30,654 nucleotides of DNA from JBHHZJ01 sp046758005 (GCA_046758005.1 JBHHZJ010000030.1:1-30654); one strand, 5' to 3'; positions 19,268 through 27,318 are shown, counted from the stretch's first letter. Notes: a model not told the origin generated them from the letters alone. Numbers and translations: made by a program.

Positions 19268-21574
19268 CTAACCGTCGGCGGGCACGGGCCGGGCGACGAG
19301 CAGGCGGGCGAGCCGGGCCAGCGTGCGCTCGGCGGTGAGGCGCGCCTCGGCCTTGGCGCGCCAGGGCCTGGCGGCCTCGGCGGCCCGGCCGGAGAGCGCG
19401 TCCAGCTCGCGTACGGCGGAGGCCAGGTCGTCGGCCGCGAGATACGCCTCGGCGCGGGCGACCACGGCCGCCGCGTCCTCGCCCTCGACCGGGCCGACCG
19501 GCCGTACCGTGACCAGGCCGGCGAGGCGGCGCAGGACGGCCGCGACCCAGTCATCGCCCGACCCGCCCCGCGCTTGGGCGAGGATCGCGCGCGCGGCGGC
19601 CGGGAACTCCGTCTTGAGCGCGACCAGGCCGGGCACGCCGGAGGCGGCATAGGGTTCGAGCGGCGCGATCGCCTCGGCCAGGCCGGCGGCCTCGGCGGCC
19701 GGGGCCGCCTCGGCGAGCGCGCGCAGCGCCTCGTACTCGGCCGCGAACGGGCCGGCCCCGCGCAGGGCGTCGCGCAGCCGCAGGACGGTCAGCGCAAGGG
19801 CCGCCTCGCCGGCCGGCCCCGCCGCCGCCTCGGCGCGGGCCGCGCCGAGCGCTTCTATCTTCGCCCGCAGGTCGGCGATGTCCCGGTCGCGCGCGTCGCC
19901 GCGTTCGCGCAGCCCGGCGAGGTCGTCCAGGCGCGCCATGAGTCCGGCCACCTCCCGGTCGAGCCCGGCGATGCGTGCTTCCAGGCCGGACAAGGCCTCC
20001 AAGCGTTGGTCCGGTCCTTCCGCGGGCGGGGCCTGCGCCGCCAGGGCGTCGAGGCGCGCCTTGAGCCCGGCCACCTCCCGGTCGAGCCGCGCGCTGCGGT
20101 CCTCCAGGCCGGACAAGGCCTCGAGGCGTTGGTCCGGTCCCTGCGCGGGAGGGCCCCGCGCCGCCAGGGCGTCCACGCGGGCGTTCAGGGCGGCGAGGCC
20201 CCCTTGCAACCTGTCCACGGCGGCGCGCGTTTCGTCCAGGTCCGGCGCGGCCTCGATCGCGCTCAGGCGGTCCTCCAGGTCGGCAAGGCGACCCGCGGCG
20301 AGGTCCTCCGCCGCCTCCGGCGGGGGTGGGGCGAGGTAAGGCAGCCAAAGGTCGCGCGCGAGGACCGCGGCGCCGGCGCCCAGTGCAAGGACGAGCGCGC
20401 CGGCCGCGAAGCCGCGCCACCACGCGCCGGCGGCCGCCGGCGGCGCCGTGGGCGCGGCGGGCCGGGGCGCCTCGGCCGCCTTTTCGGCCTCGGCCGGCGC
20501 CGGCACGGCCTGCTCGCGGGCCGGCGCTTCCGCCGCCGCCTCGGCGTGCGGCGCGCGCGCCTCGGGGCTCCGCTCGCTCTCCGTCAGCTCGGCGCGGTCG
20601 AGCGCGATGCCGTGCGCTTCGGCGGCGGCGAGGATCTGTCCGTGGCGCGCGGCCGGGATCGAGCCGCGCTCGCGCCAGCCCTGGACCGTGCTCACCGCGA
20701 CGCCCAGCTTGCTCGCCATCGGGCGGATGCCGCCGAACTTGGCGATGATCCCGTGCGCGGCCTCCTTCGCCGCGTCGGGCGGCCGGGCCCCGGCGGAGGT
20801 CGGCTCGGGGGTGGGGTCCGCGGGCATGGCGCTCTCCGCGACCGCCGCCGACGCCGCGGCCGCCATGTCGTCGATGCAGGCGAGCAGGGCCTCCCGGTCG
20901 GGCCGTCCGGCGACGCGCACCTCGCGCCAGGACAGCGCCCGGGCCTTATCGGCCACCGCCTCGCTCAGGCAGACCGCGGCCAGCCGCGCGCACGCGGCGC
21001 CCAGGTCCGCCTTCTCGACCAACCTAACAAAGGTCTCCGCGGTGCGGGGAGAGTAAAACGTCGCCGCGTCGAGGCGCCCCTCGGCGAGCGCGGCGCGCAG
21101 GCCGTCCGACAGCGCGGCGGCCGGCCGCGCCTCGTAGAGCGTGACTCGGCGCACGGTGAACCCCGCCGCCTCGAGCGTGCCTTGGAGGTCGCCGGCGAGC
21201 TTGCTGCCCGCGCCGTGAAAGAGCGCGCCGTCCTCGGGGCTGAGTCGCTCGACGACGAGGCGCGCCAGGTCGTTCACGTCGCCGCCGGCGTTCTCGACCT
21301 CGGCGAAGCCGGCGGCGCGCGCCGCCGCGGCGCTCGCCTCGCCCACCGCGAACACCGGCAGGGCGCGTTGCTCGCACAGGCGGGCGAAGGCGCGCGCCCC
21401 GTTGGCGCTTGTGAACAGCAGGGCCTGCACGCCGGCGAGATCGAGTTGGGTCTCGACCCCCTCGGCCGGCGCCACGGTCAACATCGGCTCGACCACGACC
21501 TCGTGGCCGCGCGCGGCAAGCGCGGCGGCCAGCGCCTGGGCGTCTTTTTCCGGCCGGGTCACGAGAACGCGCAT
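19268..21574 (-). CDS. hemD: Fusion: uroporphyrinogen-III synthase (HemD) + HTH + mitofilin-like membrane protein
   Basis: A 768-codon uninterrupted frame. Residues 1-240 are HemD (MRVLVTRPEKDAQ, LLFTSANGARAFA, TFYSPRTAETF), which cyclises hydroxymethylbilane to uroporphyrinogen III. Residues about 273-325 form a Cro-like HTH of the carph-isopro type (KFGGIRPMASKLGVAVSTV). An Ala/Pro/Glu-rich linker (326-383), a membrane segment (about 385-407) and a coiled coil with a 41-residue tandem repeat (471-552) lead to a mitofilin/COG4223-like C-terminal part, expected in the periplasm. HemD and the membrane protein are usually separate adjacent genes in alphaproteobacteria. An internal ATG at 20827 (Met250) has a GGAGA ribosome-like site 5 bases upstream, so a separate shorter product is possible. 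The gene starts 27 bases after the hemC stop. Confidence 0.87.
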   Translation of the reverse strand: MRVLVTRPEKDAQALAAALAARGHEVVVEPMLTVAPAEGVETQLDLAGVQALLFTSANGARAFARLCEQRALPVFAVGEASAAAARAAGFAEVENAGGDVNDLARLVVERLSPEDGALFHGAGSKLAGDLQGTLEAAGFTVRRVTLYEARPAAALSDGLRAALAEGRLDAATFYSPRTAETFVRLVEKADLGAACARLAAVCLSEAVADKARALSWREVRVAGRPDREALLACIDDMAAAASAAVAESAMPADPTPEPTSAGARPPDAAKEAAHGIIAKFGGIRPMASKLGVAVSTVQGWRERGSIPAARHGQILAAAEAHGIALDRAELTESERSPEARAPHAEAAAEAPAREQAVPAPAEAEKAAEAPRPAAPTAPPAAAGAWWRGFAAGALVLALGAGAAVLARDLWLPYLAPPPPEAAEDLAAGRLADLEDRLSAIEAAPDLDETRAAVDRLQGGLAALNARVDALAARGPPAQGPDQRLEALSGLEDRSARLDREVAGLKARLDALAAQAPPAEGPDQRLEALSGLEARIAGLDREVAGLMARLDDLAGLRERGDARDRDIADLRAKIEALGAARAEAAAGPAGEAALALTVLRLRDALRGAGPFAAEYEALRALAEAAPAAEAAGLAEAIAPLEPYAASGVPGLVALKTEFPAAARAILAQARGGSGDDWVAAVLRRLAGLVTVRPVGPVEGEDAAAVVARAEAYLAADDLASAVRELDALSGRAAEAARPWRAKAEARLTAERTLARLARLLVARPVPADG
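19919..20164 (-). repeat. Tandem 123-base repeat in the mitofilin coiled coil
   Basis: Two in-frame 123-base units (20042-20164 and 19919-20041) encode 41-residue copies sharing GPDQRLEALSGLE and LDREVAGL. Only a few positions differ between the copies, so the duplication is fairly recent. The length keeps the frame and roughly keeps the heptad phase. Confidence 0.85.
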
Positions 21575-21601
21575 CGCGTCGCCGCTCCGTCGCGTGACGG
21601 C

Positions 21602-22552
21602 TCAGGACGCGGCGAGCGCGGCGAAGAACGCCGGCCCGGCGGCGGCGCGCAGTTCCTCGCCCGCCTCGCGGCCGAGGCGCTCGGCCTCCCGCGCCGGCCC
21701 GCGCCGCTCGGCGCGGTGCGCCCGGGTGCCGTCCGGCATGCACACCAGCGCGCGCAGGCGCAACGCGGCACCGCCGTCCTCGGTTTCCGCCAAGGCGGCG
21801 ATCGGCGTCCGGCACGAGCCGTCGAGCGCGGCCAGACAGGCGCGCTCGGCGGCCACCCGGCGCTCGGACTGCGCGTCGTTGAGCGCGGCGATCCAGCCGT
21901 GGGTGCGCGCGTCGTCCCGCCGCGCCTCGACGCCGATCGCGCCCTGCGCCACGGCGGGCAGCATCTCCTCGGGCGCCAGCACCGCCGTGATCCGCGCGGC
22001 CATGCCGAGGCGGCGCAATCCCGCGACCGCGAGCAGCGTGGCGTCGACGCGCCCCTCGCTCAGCTTGCGCAGGCGCGTCTCGACGTTGCCGCGCAGCGGC
22101 ACGACGCCGAGGTCGGGGCGGGCGAGCAGCGCCTGGGCCTGGCGGCGCAGCGAGGCCGTCCCGACCACGGCGCCAGCCGGCAGGTCGGCCAGGCTCGCGC
22201 CATGCGGCGAGAAAAAGGCGTCGCGCGGGTCCTCGCGCGGCAGGATCGCGGCGATCCCCAGGCCCTCGGGCAACCAGGTGGGCATGTCCTTCATGGAATG
22301 CACGGCGGCGTCGATGCGCCCGTCCAGAAGGGCCTCCTCGATCTCCTTGGTGAACAGGCCCTTGCCGCCGATCTCGGCGAGCGTGCGCTCCTGCACCCGG
22401 TCGCCGGTGGTCTTGATGACCACGATCTCGACCGCGTCCTCCCCGGCCAGCTCCGGACGCGCCTCGGCCAGGCGGCGGCGCACCTCGCGGGTCTGGGCGA
22501 GCGCGAGCGGGCTGCCCCGCGTGCCGAGCCGTAGGAGCGCTCGTACGGTCAT
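21602..22552 (-). CDS. hemC: Porphobilinogen deaminase (hydroxymethylbilane synthase) HemC
   Basis: A 316-residue cytosolic enzyme that polymerises four porphobilinogens to hydroxymethylbilane, the substrate of the HemD domain encoded just downstream. Hallmarks: LRLGTRGSPLALAQ at the N terminus, IKTTGDR, GGKGLFTKEIEEALLDG, AAVHSMKDMPT, LRGNVETRL, and the dipyrromethane-cofactor Cys in DGSCRTPIAA (about residue 248). The ATG at 22552 gives MTVRALLRLGTRGS; upstream in-frame codons are rejected because they reach into the divergent promoter region. An 80-base gap separates it from tsaD on the other strand. Confidence 0.97.
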   Translation of the reverse strand: MTVRALLRLGTRGSPLALAQTREVRRRLAEARPELAGEDAVEIVVIKTTGDRVQERTLAEIGGKGLFTKEIEEALLDGRIDAAVHSMKDMPTWLPEGLGIAAILPREDPRDAFFSPHGASLADLPAGAVVGTASLRRQAQALLARPDLGVVPLRGNVETRLRKLSEGRVDATLLAVAGLRRLGMAARITAVLAPEEMLPAVAQGAIGVEARRDDARTHGWIAALNDAQSERRVAAERACLAALDGSCRTPIAALAETEDGGAALRLRALVCMPDGTRAHRAERRGPAREAERLGREAGEELRAAAGPAFFAALAAS

Positions 22553-22632
22553 GGCGGCAAGCTTTACGGGCTCGGCGCGGGCGGCGCAAGGACGGTGGCA
22601 CGGCATCCGGCGAGGCGCTACTGTCGGGCGTC

Positions 22633-23715
22633 ATGATCGTGCTGGGCATCGAGACGAGCTGCGACGAGACCGCCGCCGCCGTTGTGACCGGCGAGCGGCG
22701 CATCGTGTCCAACATCGTGCTCTCGCAGCTCGACGAGCACCGGCCCTACGGCGGCGTGGTGCCCGAGATCGCGGCGCGCAGCCACCTCGACCACCTGGAC
22801 AGGCTGATCGCCCGCGCGCTCGGCGAGGCCGGGGTCGGATTCGAGGACCTCTCCGGCGTCGCGTCCACCGCGGGGCCGGGGCTCATCGGCGGGATCTTCG
22901 TCGGCGTGATGACCGCCAAGGCGATCGCCGCCGCGCGCCGCCTGCCGTTCCTCGCCGTCAACCACCTCGAGGGCCACGCGCTCACCGTGCGCCTGACCGA
23001 CGATCTGGCGTTCCCCTACCTCCTGCTCCTGATCTCGGGCGGGCACTGCCAGCTCGTCGCGGTCGAGGGCGTGGGCCATTACCGGCGCCTGGGCGGCACG
23101 ATCGACGACGCGCTCGGCGAGTGCTTCGACAAGACGGCCAAGCTGCTGGGCCTCGGCTATCCGGGCGGACCGGCGGTGGAGCGCGCCGCGCGCGAGGGCG
23201 ATCCGGCGCGCTTCGACCTGCCCCGGCCGATGGTCGGGCGCGACAACCTGGACTTCTCCTTCTCCGGCCTCAAGACCGCGGTGCGCCACGGGCGCGCCGC
23301 GCTCGGCGACGCGGTGAACGCGTCCGTCGTGCGGGACATGGCGGCCTCGTTCCAGGCCGCCGTCGGCGACGTGCTGGCCGACCGATGCCGGCGCGCGCTC
23401 GAGGTGTTCCAGGAGCGGTGTTCCCGCCGCGGCCCGCTGGTGGTGGCGGGAGGCGTGGCGGCGAACCGGTATCTGCGCGTCCGGCTCGCCGCGGTCGCGG
23501 AGGAGGCCGGGGCCGAGATGATCGCGCCGCCGCCGGCGCTGTGCACCGACAACGCGGCGATGATCGCGTGGGCCGGGATCGAGCGCCTGCGCCTCGGCCT
23601 CGCCGACGGGCTCGACTTCGCGCCGCGCCCGCGCTGGCCGCTCGAGGAGGTGCGCGGCCCGGGCGAGGCCGACGCGCCGGAACGCCCGGACGACCGGCGC
23701 CGGGCCGGGGCCTGA
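22633..23715 (+). CDS. tsaD: tRNA N6-threonylcarbamoyladenosine transferase TsaD
   Basis: A 360-residue ASKHA-fold enzyme that, with TsaB and TsaE, transfers the threonylcarbamoyl group to A37 of ANN-decoding tRNAs. Visible: GIETSCDETAAAVV at the N terminus, PEIAARSHLDHL, the metal-binding pair in NHLEGH (His at about 112 and 116), LISGGHCQL, the GECFDKTAKLLGLGYPGGP loop and FSFSGLKTA. Length is slightly over the usual 335-345 because of a Pro/Arg-rich C-terminal tail. It starts 80 bases from the divergent hemC and is followed by gpsA after 7 bases. The adjacency with hemC and gpsA is widespread in alphaproteobacteria. Confidence 0.97.
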   Translation: MIVLGIETSCDETAAAVVTGERRIVSNIVLSQLDEHRPYGGVVPEIAARSHLDHLDRLIARALGEAGVGFEDLSGVASTAGPGLIGGIFVGVMTAKAIAAARRLPFLAVNHLEGHALTVRLTDDLAFPYLLLLISGGHCQLVAVEGVGHYRRLGGTIDDALGECFDKTAKLLGLGYPGGPAVERAAREGDPARFDLPRPMVGRDNLDFSFSGLKTAVRHGRAALGDAVNASVVRDMAASFQAAVGDVLADRCRRALEVFQERCSRRGPLVVAGGVAANRYLRVRLAAVAEEAGAEMIAPPPALCTDNAAMIAWAGIERLRLGLADGLDFAPRPRWPLEEVRGPGEADAPERPDDRRRAGA

Positions 23716-23722
23716 CGGCGCC

Positions 23723-24715
23723 ATGGAGCGCATCGGCATCATCGGGGCCGGGGCGTGGGGCACGGCGCTGGCCATGGCGCTGCGCCGCGCCGGGCGCGAG
23801 GTCGCGCTGTGGGCGCGCGATCCGTCGCTCGCCGCCGACATCGACGCCCGCCACGAGAACCCGGCCTATCTCCCCGACGTCGCCCTCGACCCGGGCATCC
23901 GCGCGAGCGCGGACCCGGCCGAGGCCGCGAACTGCGAGGCGCTGCTCCTGGTCGTCCCGGCCCAGCACCTGCGGGAGGTCGCCGGCAAGCTGGCGCCGCA
24001 CGTGCCCGCCGCGCGGCCGCTCGTCATCTGCGCCAAGGGCATCGAGCAGGGCACCGGGCGCCTGATGAGCGAGGTCCTGGCCGAGGCGCTGCCCGGGCGC
24101 CCGCTGGCCGTGCTCTCGGGGCCCACCTTCGCCGCCGAGGTGGCGCGCGGCCTGCCCACGGCGGTGACGCTCGCCGCCGCCGACGCGGCGCTGGGCGCGG
24201 CGCTGGTCGCGGCGCTGGGCAGCCGCACCTTCCGCCCGTACCTGTCCGGCGACCCGGTCGGCGCGCAGATCGGCGGCGCGGTGAAGAACGTGATCGCCAT
24301 AGCCTGCGGCGTGGTCGCCGGGCGCGCGCTCGGCGACAACGCGCGCGCCGCGCTGATCACGCGCGGCCTGGCCGAGGTCGTGCGCCTGGGCCGGGCCAAG
24401 GGCGCGCGCACCGCGACGCTGATGGGCCTGTCCGGTCTGGGCGACCTGACGCTCACCTGCACGAGCATGCTCTCGCGCAACTACTCGCTCGGGCGCGCGC
24501 TCGGCGAGGGCGCGCGCCTGGAGGAGATTCTGGCCGCGCGCCGCTCGGTCGCCGAGGGCGTCTTCTCCGCCGCCGCGGTCGTGGGCCTGGCCCGGCGCCA
24601 CGGCGCCGAGATGCCGATCGCGGAGGCGGTCGATGCGATCCTCAACCGCGGCGCCGGGATCGACGAGACGGTCGCGGCGCTGCTCGCCCGGCCGTTCACG
24701 GCCGAAACCGCCTGA
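23723..24715 (+). CDS. gpsA: Glycerol-3-phosphate dehydrogenase [NAD(P)+]
   Basis: A 330-residue cytosolic enzyme reducing dihydroxyacetone phosphate to sn-glycerol-3-phosphate for phospholipid synthesis. The Rossmann motif IGIIGAGAWGTALA is at residues 3-16. LLVVPAQHLREV, LSGPTFAAEVARGLPTAV, GAVKNVIAIACG (catalytic Lys) and MGLSGLGDLTLTCTS are all conserved, and GGYSMGRAL-like sequence is represented by NYSLGRALGEG. Normal length. It lies 7 bases after tsaD and 26 bases before the YciI-like gene, on one likely transcript. Confidence 0.97.
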   Translation: MERIGIIGAGAWGTALAMALRRAGREVALWARDPSLAADIDARHENPAYLPDVALDPGIRASADPAEAANCEALLLVVPAQHLREVAGKLAPHVPAARPLVICAKGIEQGTGRLMSEVLAEALPGRPLAVLSGPTFAAEVARGLPTAVTLAAADAALGAALVAALGSRTFRPYLSGDPVGAQIGGAVKNVIAIACGVVAGRALGDNARAALITRGLAEVVRLGRAKGARTATLMGLSGLGDLTLTCTSMLSRNYSLGRALGEGARLEEILAARRSVAEGVFSAAAVVGLARRHGAEMPIAEAVDAILNRGAGIDETVAALLARPFTAETA

Positions 24716-24741
24716 CAATCCGACCGCGAAGGAGGGATCAC

Positions 24742-25020
24742 ATGCATTTCGCCATCACGTGCATCGACAGGCCGGACAGCGGCGCGCTGCGCGCCGAAAA
24801 CCGGCCGGCGCACCTCGACTACCTGAAGGCGCACCTCGACAGGATCCTGGTCGCCGGTCCCATGTTGAGCGACGACGGGCAGACGCCGACCGGGAGTCTG
24901 CTCATCATGGATTTCGCCGACCTCGCCGCGGCGCGCGCCTTCGCCGCCGCCGACCCGTACAACAAGGCCGGCCTGTTCGAAAACGTGACCATCAGGCCCT
25001 GGCGCAAGGTCCTGCCCTAA
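24742..25020 (+). CDS. YciI-like protein
   Basis: A 92-residue ferredoxin-like-fold protein of the YciI family, whose function is mostly unknown. The family's His-Asp region appears as NRPAHLDYLKAHLDRILVAG, followed by PTGSLLIMDF and the C-terminal DPYNKAGLFENVTIRPW, with the conserved DPY. The ribosome site AAGGAGGG lies 6 bases before the ATG. It follows gpsA in the tsaD-gpsA run and converges on the MFS gene, with 4 bases between the stops. Confidence 0.9.
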   Translation: MHFAITCIDRPDSGALRAENRPAHLDYLKAHLDRILVAGPMLSDDGQTPTGSLLIMDFADLAAARAFAAADPYNKAGLFENVTIRPWRKVLP

Positions 25021-25024
25021 CCGG

Positions 25025-26236
25025 CTAGCGCCGGCCGCCGGCAAGGCGGATCGACTCCGGGTGGGCGCGCAGGCGGGCCATCGCCCAGACCCCGAGAAAC
25101 GGGCCGACCGCGAGCGGCGCGAAGGCGTAGCGCCAGCCGAGCCAATCGACCCAGGCCGGCATGAGGTGGATCGTGACCAGCGTGAGAGTGAAGCCGAGCG
25201 CGGTCTGCAGCGTCAGCATGGTGCCGACCAGGGTGCGCTCGGACAGCTCGGCGATCGAGGCCGAGAACTGCGCCGAGTCGGCGACGACGGCGATGCCCCA
25301 GACGAGGCACACCATGGTCAGCAGCCACGGCGCGCCGCCGAACAGGAACCCGACCGTGGCCGCGCAGGCGCCCGAAACCGCCATGGCGAGCATGGTCAGC
25401 GTGGTCCGCCCGAGGCGGTCCGCGAACAGCCCGCCGGCCAGGCAGCCGAGCGCGCCGACGCCGACCGTGGCGAAGGTCGCCAGCTTGGCCGCCGCGCCGG
25501 CCACCTCGGGCGCGAGGCTGAGCGCGAAGCTCGCCTGCAGGAACACCCCGATCCAGGCCCACATGGCGTAGAGCTCCCACATGTGGCCGAGGTATCCCAG
25601 GTTGGCGAGGCGGATCGGCTTGATCTTCCAGGCCCAGAGCACGTAGGCCGGGTCGAACCGGGGGGCGGCCTGCACGTTCGGGCCGATGCCGGCCAGATTG
25701 ACCGCGAGCCCGCCGGCGAGAGCCGAGGCCGAGGCCGCGACGAGCGTGAAGCGCCAGTCGATCCCGCCCAGCGCGTTGAACAGGTGCGGCGAGGCCGATC
25801 CCAGGGTGAGCGCGCCGACGAGCAGCCCGACGATGAGGCCCATGTCGCCGCGCGCCCAGGTCGAGGCGAGCTTCATGCCGACGGGATAGACGCCGGCCAT
25901 GCACGCGCCGGTGACGAAACGGAACAGCGCCACCCACGGCGAAGTCGGGTCGACGGCCAGGATGGCCAGGTTGGCCGCCGCGGCGACCAGCGAGGCGGCC
26001 ATGAAAAAGCGCCGCGGGTCGAGCCGGTCGGCCAGACCGAGCACGGCGCTGGCCAGGCTGCCGGCGACGAAGCCGGCCTGGACGCCGCTGGTGTACAACG
26101 ACTGGGTGAACCCGCTCAGCCCGAATTCCGCGCTCAGCGCCGGAACGACGGCAGAGGCCGAGAACCACAGCGCCATCGCCGCGACTTCGCACAGGCAAAG
26201 GACGGCCAGCGAGGCCCACTTCGAGCGGCCGATCAA
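25025..26236 (-). CDS. MFS transporter
   Basis: A 403-residue inner-membrane carrier with about 12 hydrophobic helices. The first is SLAVLCLCEVAAMALWFSA, and the central loop motif is GGLFADRLGRTTL. The N-terminal half carries YTSGVQAGFVAGSLASAVLGLADRLDPRR (given by position, residues about 41-69), a typical helix 2 and loop signature. Substrate unknown. No ATG is available in frame near the first helix; the TTG at 26236 has GGAG about 10 bases upstream and is preferred. A 9-codon leader frame, ATG at 26262, ends in a TGA that overlaps this TTG, so translation may be coupled, or a one-base change may have separated the ATG from the gene. It is divergent from the EVE gene. Confidence 0.82.
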   Translation of the reverse strand: MIGRSKWASLAVLCLCEVAAMALWFSASAVVPALSAEFGLSGFTQSLYTSGVQAGFVAGSLASAVLGLADRLDPRRFFMAASLVAAAANLAILAVDPTSPWVALFRFVTGACMAGVYPVGMKLASTWARGDMGLIVGLLVGALTLGSASPHLFNALGGIDWRFTLVAASASALAGGLAVNLAGIGPNVQAAPRFDPAYVLWAWKIKPIRLANLGYLGHMWELYAMWAWIGVFLQASFALSLAPEVAGAAAKLATFATVGVGALGCLAGGLFADRLGRTTLTMLAMAVSGACAATVGFLFGGAPWLLTMVCLVWGIAVVADSAQFSASIAELSERTLVGTMLTLQTALGFTLTLVTIHLMPAWVDWLGWRYAFAPLAVGPFLGVWAMARLRAHPESIRLAGGRR

Positions 26237-26257
26237 GTGGGCCGGCTCCGATGGTCG

Positions 26258-26267
26258 GTCATATGAC
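26258..26267. promoter_or_regulatory. Short palindrome upstream of the MFS gene
   Basis: GTCATATGAC is a perfect 10-base palindrome 22 bases before the MFS TTG, inside the divergent MFS/EVE intergenic region. It could be an operator, but it is short and could be chance. It overlaps the ATG of the possible leader frame. Confidence 0.2.
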
Positions 26268-26348
26268 GGTTTTCTCCCCCCGGCAAACCAGCTAACACTC
26301 TCCGGCGCGGGAGCGGAGTCACAATCGCGCGAGCGGAGGACGAGAGCC

Positions 26349-26762
26349 ATTCCGTACTGGTTGATGAAGTCGGAGCCGGGCGCGTGGTCCTGGGAGGACC
26401 AGGTCAAGGCGGGCACGGCGGAATGGGACGGCGTGCGCAGCCACCAGGCCTCGAACAACCTGAAGGCCATGAAGCGCGGCGACCGCGCCTTCTTCTACCA
26501 CTCGGGCAACGAGAAGCGGATCGTCGGCATCGTCGAGGTGGTCAAGGAGTACTACCCCGACCCTGCCGATCCCACGGGGCGCTTCGGCATGGTCGACGTG
26601 ACGGCGCTCAAGCCGTTGAACGAGCCGGTGAGCCTCGAGCGGATCAAGGCCGCGCCGCGCCTGGCCGGCCTGGCGCTGGTGCGTCAGCCGCGCCTCTCGG
26701 TCATGCCGGTGCGCGAGGCCGAGTGGCGCCTCATCTGCGAGATGGGCAAGACGACGCCGTGA
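26349..26762 (+). CDS. EVE-domain protein, probable ATT start
   Basis: A 137-residue PUA-like EVE-domain protein; the family is thought to recognise modified bases in DNA or RNA. The N terminus YWLMKSEPGAWSWEDQ and the following AEWDGVRSHQASNNLKAMKRGDRAFFYHSGN (positions about 22-52) are diagnostic, with the terminal SVMPVREAEWRLI also conserved. Family members start one to three residues before YWL. At that position the codon is ATT (26349-26351), preceded at good spacing by GGAGG. No ATG, GTG or TTG lies between that site and the YWL motif; the TTG at 26361 and ATG at 26364 would cut into the core strand. Its stop overlaps the GTG of the Rieske gene as GTGA. Confidence 0.85.
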   Translation: MPYWLMKSEPGAWSWEDQVKAGTAEWDGVRSHQASNNLKAMKRGDRAFFYHSGNEKRIVGIVEVVKEYYPDPADPTGRFGMVDVTALKPLNEPVSLERIKAAPRLAGLALVRQPRLSVMPVREAEWRLICEMGKTTP

Positions 26763-27112
26763 GCGCGCCGCGCGCGTTGTGCCGCCTCGAGGACATAGCG
26801 GACGGGCAGGCCAAGGGCTTCATCCTCGACGACGGGCGCGAGATCTTCGTCGTGCGCGCGGGCGGCGAGGTGCACGGCTACGTGAACTCCTGCCCGCACC
26901 AGGGCACGCCGCTCGACTGGACCCCGGACTGCTTCATCAGCGCGCAGACCGGGTTGATCATGTGCGCCACGCACGGCGCGCAATTCCGGATCGAGGACGG
27001 CGCGTGCGTGGCCGGGCCCTGCGCCGGCAACAAGCTCAGGCCGGCGCCGGTGCGCCTCGATGGCGACGGCCGGGTGGTGCTTGATGCGGAACGAAGCCGC
27101 GCCGCGCCTTAG
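26759..27112 (+). CDS. Rieske [2Fe-2S] domain protein
   Basis: A 117-residue small soluble ferredoxin-like protein. The Rieske cluster ligands are in CPHQGTPLDW (about 44-53) and CATHGAQF (about 72-79), the expected CxH...CxxH arrangement. No signal peptide or membrane segment is visible, so it is cytosolic and probably an electron donor or regulatory domain protein. The GTG at 26759 shares four bases with the EVE stop, indicating coupled translation. The TAG stop (27110-27112) lies in the direct repeat that borders the insertion element, so the original stop was retained after insertion. Confidence 0.9.
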   Translation: MSAPRALCRLEDIADGQAKGFILDDGREIFVVRAGGEVHGYVNSCPHQGTPLDWTPDCFISAQTGLIMCATHGAQFRIEDGACVAGPCAGNKLRPAPVRLDGDGRVVLDAERSRAAP

Positions 27113-27317
27113 AGTCCGCCTCGAAATGAATTGATGAATTTCAATGGCTTGCGGATGCAGTCATTGCCCCTGTTGTCACCCTCGCGCTTGACGCGAGGGT
27201 CCATCCATCAGCGAGACTGCGACCTCGATGGATTGCCGGGTCATGCCCGGCAATGACAAATTGAAGAACGGGTTGTGCCAACCCATTGATCGATAGCGCT
27301 TCATTTCGAGCCGGACA
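27113..27317. mobile_element. MITE-like non-autonomous insertion element, 205 bp
   Basis: The ends are inverted copies: GTCCGCCTCGAAATGAA at 27114-27130 matches the complement of the right end (GTCCGGCTCGAAATGAA, 27300-27316) at 16 of 17 positions. A second match, TCAATGG, follows at the same distance on both sides, giving about 38 bp of imperfect terminal repeat. There is no transposase gene. CTTAG direct repeats flank it. It contains a separate palindromic repeat. The type resembles a deletion derivative of an IS, possibly IS5-like (inference from the target site only). Confidence 0.7.
27173..27259. repeat. Palindromic REP-like unit inside the insertion
   Basis: Bounded by TTGTCA and its complement TGACAA. 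It contains two hairpins, CCTCGCG-CTTGA-CGCGAGG and TTGCCGGG-TCATG-CCCGGCAA, with pairing ATCCATC/GATGGAT between them, so the whole 87 bases can fold. Units of this kind (CCGGG...CCCGG with ATGACA ends) are abundant intergenic repeats in alphaproteobacteria, known from general experience. Confidence 0.65.
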
Positions 27318-27318
27318 C

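Noticed and set aside
25899..26348. Long N-terminal extension of the EVE protein
   Set aside because: It overlaps the MFS gene antisense and has no family resemblance; EVE proteins begin just before YWL.
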